Positions 63,302-64,000 of a stretch of 64,000 nucleotides of DNA are shown here, piece after piece (position 1 is the stretch's first letter; each line of letters begins with the position of its first letter). The DNA comes from Pseudomonas sp. PSKL.D1 (lineage in GTDB: Bacteria; Pseudomonadota; Gammaproteobacteria; Pseudomonadales; Pseudomonadaceae): NCBI RefSeq assembly GCF_028898945.1, contig NZ_CP118607.1, positions 2,218,001 to 2,282,000 on the forward strand, in the 5' to 3' direction. Under the pieces are notes generated by a model that had not been told where the DNA came from, searched no databases, and was given only the letters and a program-made list of their open reading frames with translations. The translations under genes were made by a program, and so were the position numbers.

Positions 63302-64000
63302 ATGAATTCGTCACAACAACAACACGGTTCCCTGCAACATGGCCTGACCTCGCGCCAGGTATCGATGATCTCCATCGCCGGCATCATCGGTGCCGGCCTG
63401 TTCATCGGCTCTTCCAAGGCCATCGCTTCGGCGGGCCCGGCCATTCTCATTTCTTACGCCATGACCGGGCTGCTGGTGCTGCTGGTCATGCGCATGCTTG
63501 GTGAAATGGCTGTCGCCCGGCCCGACAGCGGCTCGTTTTCCACGTACGCGGGCGAAGCCATCGGGCCGTGGGCAGGCTTTACCATCGGCTGGTTGTACTG
63601 GTGGTTCTGGGTGCTGATCATTCCGGTCGAAGCCATTGCCGGTGCCGATATCCTGCATGCCTGGTTTCCTGCCGTGCCGTCATGGCTGTTTGCGTTTCTG
63701 ATCATGGGGGTGCTGGCTTGCAGCAACCTGGTCAGCGTCAAGAATTTCGGCGAGTTCGAGTTCTGGTTCGCCTTGGTCAAGGTGTTGGCAATCATTGCCT
63801 TCATCGTCATCGGCGGTATGGCGGTGTTCGGCTTCTGGCCGTTGGCGCAGGTTTCCGGTGTCAGCCAGTTGTGGGCCAGTGGCGGGTTCATGCCCAACGG
63901 CTTTGGCGCTGTGCTGGGTGGCGTGCTGATCACCATTTTCTCGTTTTTCGGCGCCGAGATCGTCACCATCGCGGCGGACGAAACCAGCAACCCGCAAGCC
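63302..64000 (+). CDS. gabP: GABA permease (partial, cut by window end)
   Basis: The first 233 codons of an amino acid-polyamine-cation permease, very close to E. coli GabP: LTSRQVSMISIAGIIGAGLFIGSS, MLGEMAVARPDSGSFSTYAGEAIGPWAGF, SNLVSVKNFGEFEFWFALVKV, and SGGFMPNGFGAVLGGVLITIFSFFGAEIVTIAADE. About six of the expected twelve helices are visible. It would import 4-aminobutyrate or a related omega-amino acid, which fits with gabD and the Hyu cluster upstream. The stop codon lies beyond position 64000. Confidence 0.92.
   Translation, partial: MNSSQQQHGSLQHGLTSRQVSMISIAGIIGAGLFIGSSKAIASAGPAILISYAMTGLLVLLVMRMLGEMAVARPDSGSFSTYAGEAIGPWAGFTIGWLYWWFWVLIIPVEAIAGADILHAWFPAVPSWLFAFLIMGVLACSNLVSVKNFGEFEFWFALVKVLAIIAFIVIGGMAVFGFWPLAQVSGVSQLWASGGFMPNGFGAVLGGVLITIFSFFGAEIVTIAADETSNPQA

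Overview
This window is a chromosomal segment of a fluorescent Pseudomonas, most likely of the Pseudomonas putida group. The evidence is the gacA-uvrC-pgsA-tRNA-Gly order with a TTG-started gacA, the catR-catB-catC genes with the classic muconate cycloisomerase active site, OprD-type porins, GC-rich genes, and interspersed repeats of the putida type (GGAGCGGCTTTAGCCGCGAA and variants). There is no rRNA, CRISPR array, integrase or intact insertion sequence.

Layout. (1) 1-8.9 kb is core genome: a thioesterase, two envelope lipoproteins (DUF4398 and OmpA-like), a glutathione transferase, a Pit phosphate transporter, a GNAT and an XRE gene, then gacA, uvrC, pgsA and a tRNA-Gly with a clear promoter and terminator. 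(2) 8.9-13.8 kb is an accessory patch just beyond the tRNA: a membrane-anchored GH25 muramidase, a 504-residue protein I do not recognise, a small Mor-like helix-turn-helix protein, and a divergent protein with the paired GxxH motifs of the TraB/TIKI/ChaN/EreA fold. (3) 13.8-22.3 kb is a GntR-regulated 5-oxoproline cluster: NRAMP-like transporter, PxpA, YcsI-type hydro-lyase, fused PxpB-PxpC, a biotin carboxylase/carrier protein and an OprD porin. (4) 22.4-26.3 kb is a glucarate locus: LacI regulator, tandem palindromic operators, MFS transporter, glucarate dehydratase. (5) 26.4-27.0 kb is a scar holding the remains of an iron-regulated sigma factor and a TonB receptor, then a nested palindrome. 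(6) 27.0-34.5 kb is a purine-type uptake and oxidation locus. A six-gene leftward operon (NMT1-type binding protein, Rieske oxygenase, ABC ATPase, permease, 8-oxoguanine-deaminase-like hydrolase, flavin/2Fe-2S reductase) faces a rightward Tsx-like channel gene. Each transcript begins with a nearly identical 44-nt RNA element that I read as an NMT1-motif (xanthine-I) riboswitch. (7) 34.6-40.7 kb holds glcDEF without glcC or glcG, and an MFS exporter with a divergent LysR regulator. (8) 40.7-44.4 kb holds catR, catB and catC without catA, then a second LacI regulator closely related to the first. (9) 44.4-57.1 kb is a catabolic cluster: TetR regulator, two SDRs, HyuA/HyuB (ATP-dependent lactam or hydantoin hydrolase type), aminotransferase, uronate-dehydrogenase-like protein, FAD oxidase, ThDP enzyme and GabD. 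(10) 57.2-64.0 kb holds a FadR-type regulator, a complete Liv-type ABC transporter and the start of gabP, cut by the window end.

How the genes work together. Most of the window is a series of small catabolic units, each pairing its own uptake (OprD, Tsx-like, MFS, NitT-type or Liv-type ABC, GabP) with its own enzymes and a dedicated regulator. The two most interesting are the riboswitch-controlled Rieske/deaminase purine locus and the HyuAB-to-GabD cluster. In the latter, two promoters share one operator sequence that I assign to the adjacent TetR protein. The accessory patch next to tRNA-Gly is the best place to look for an undescribed toxin, lysis or defence function, but its job cannot be read from sequence alone.
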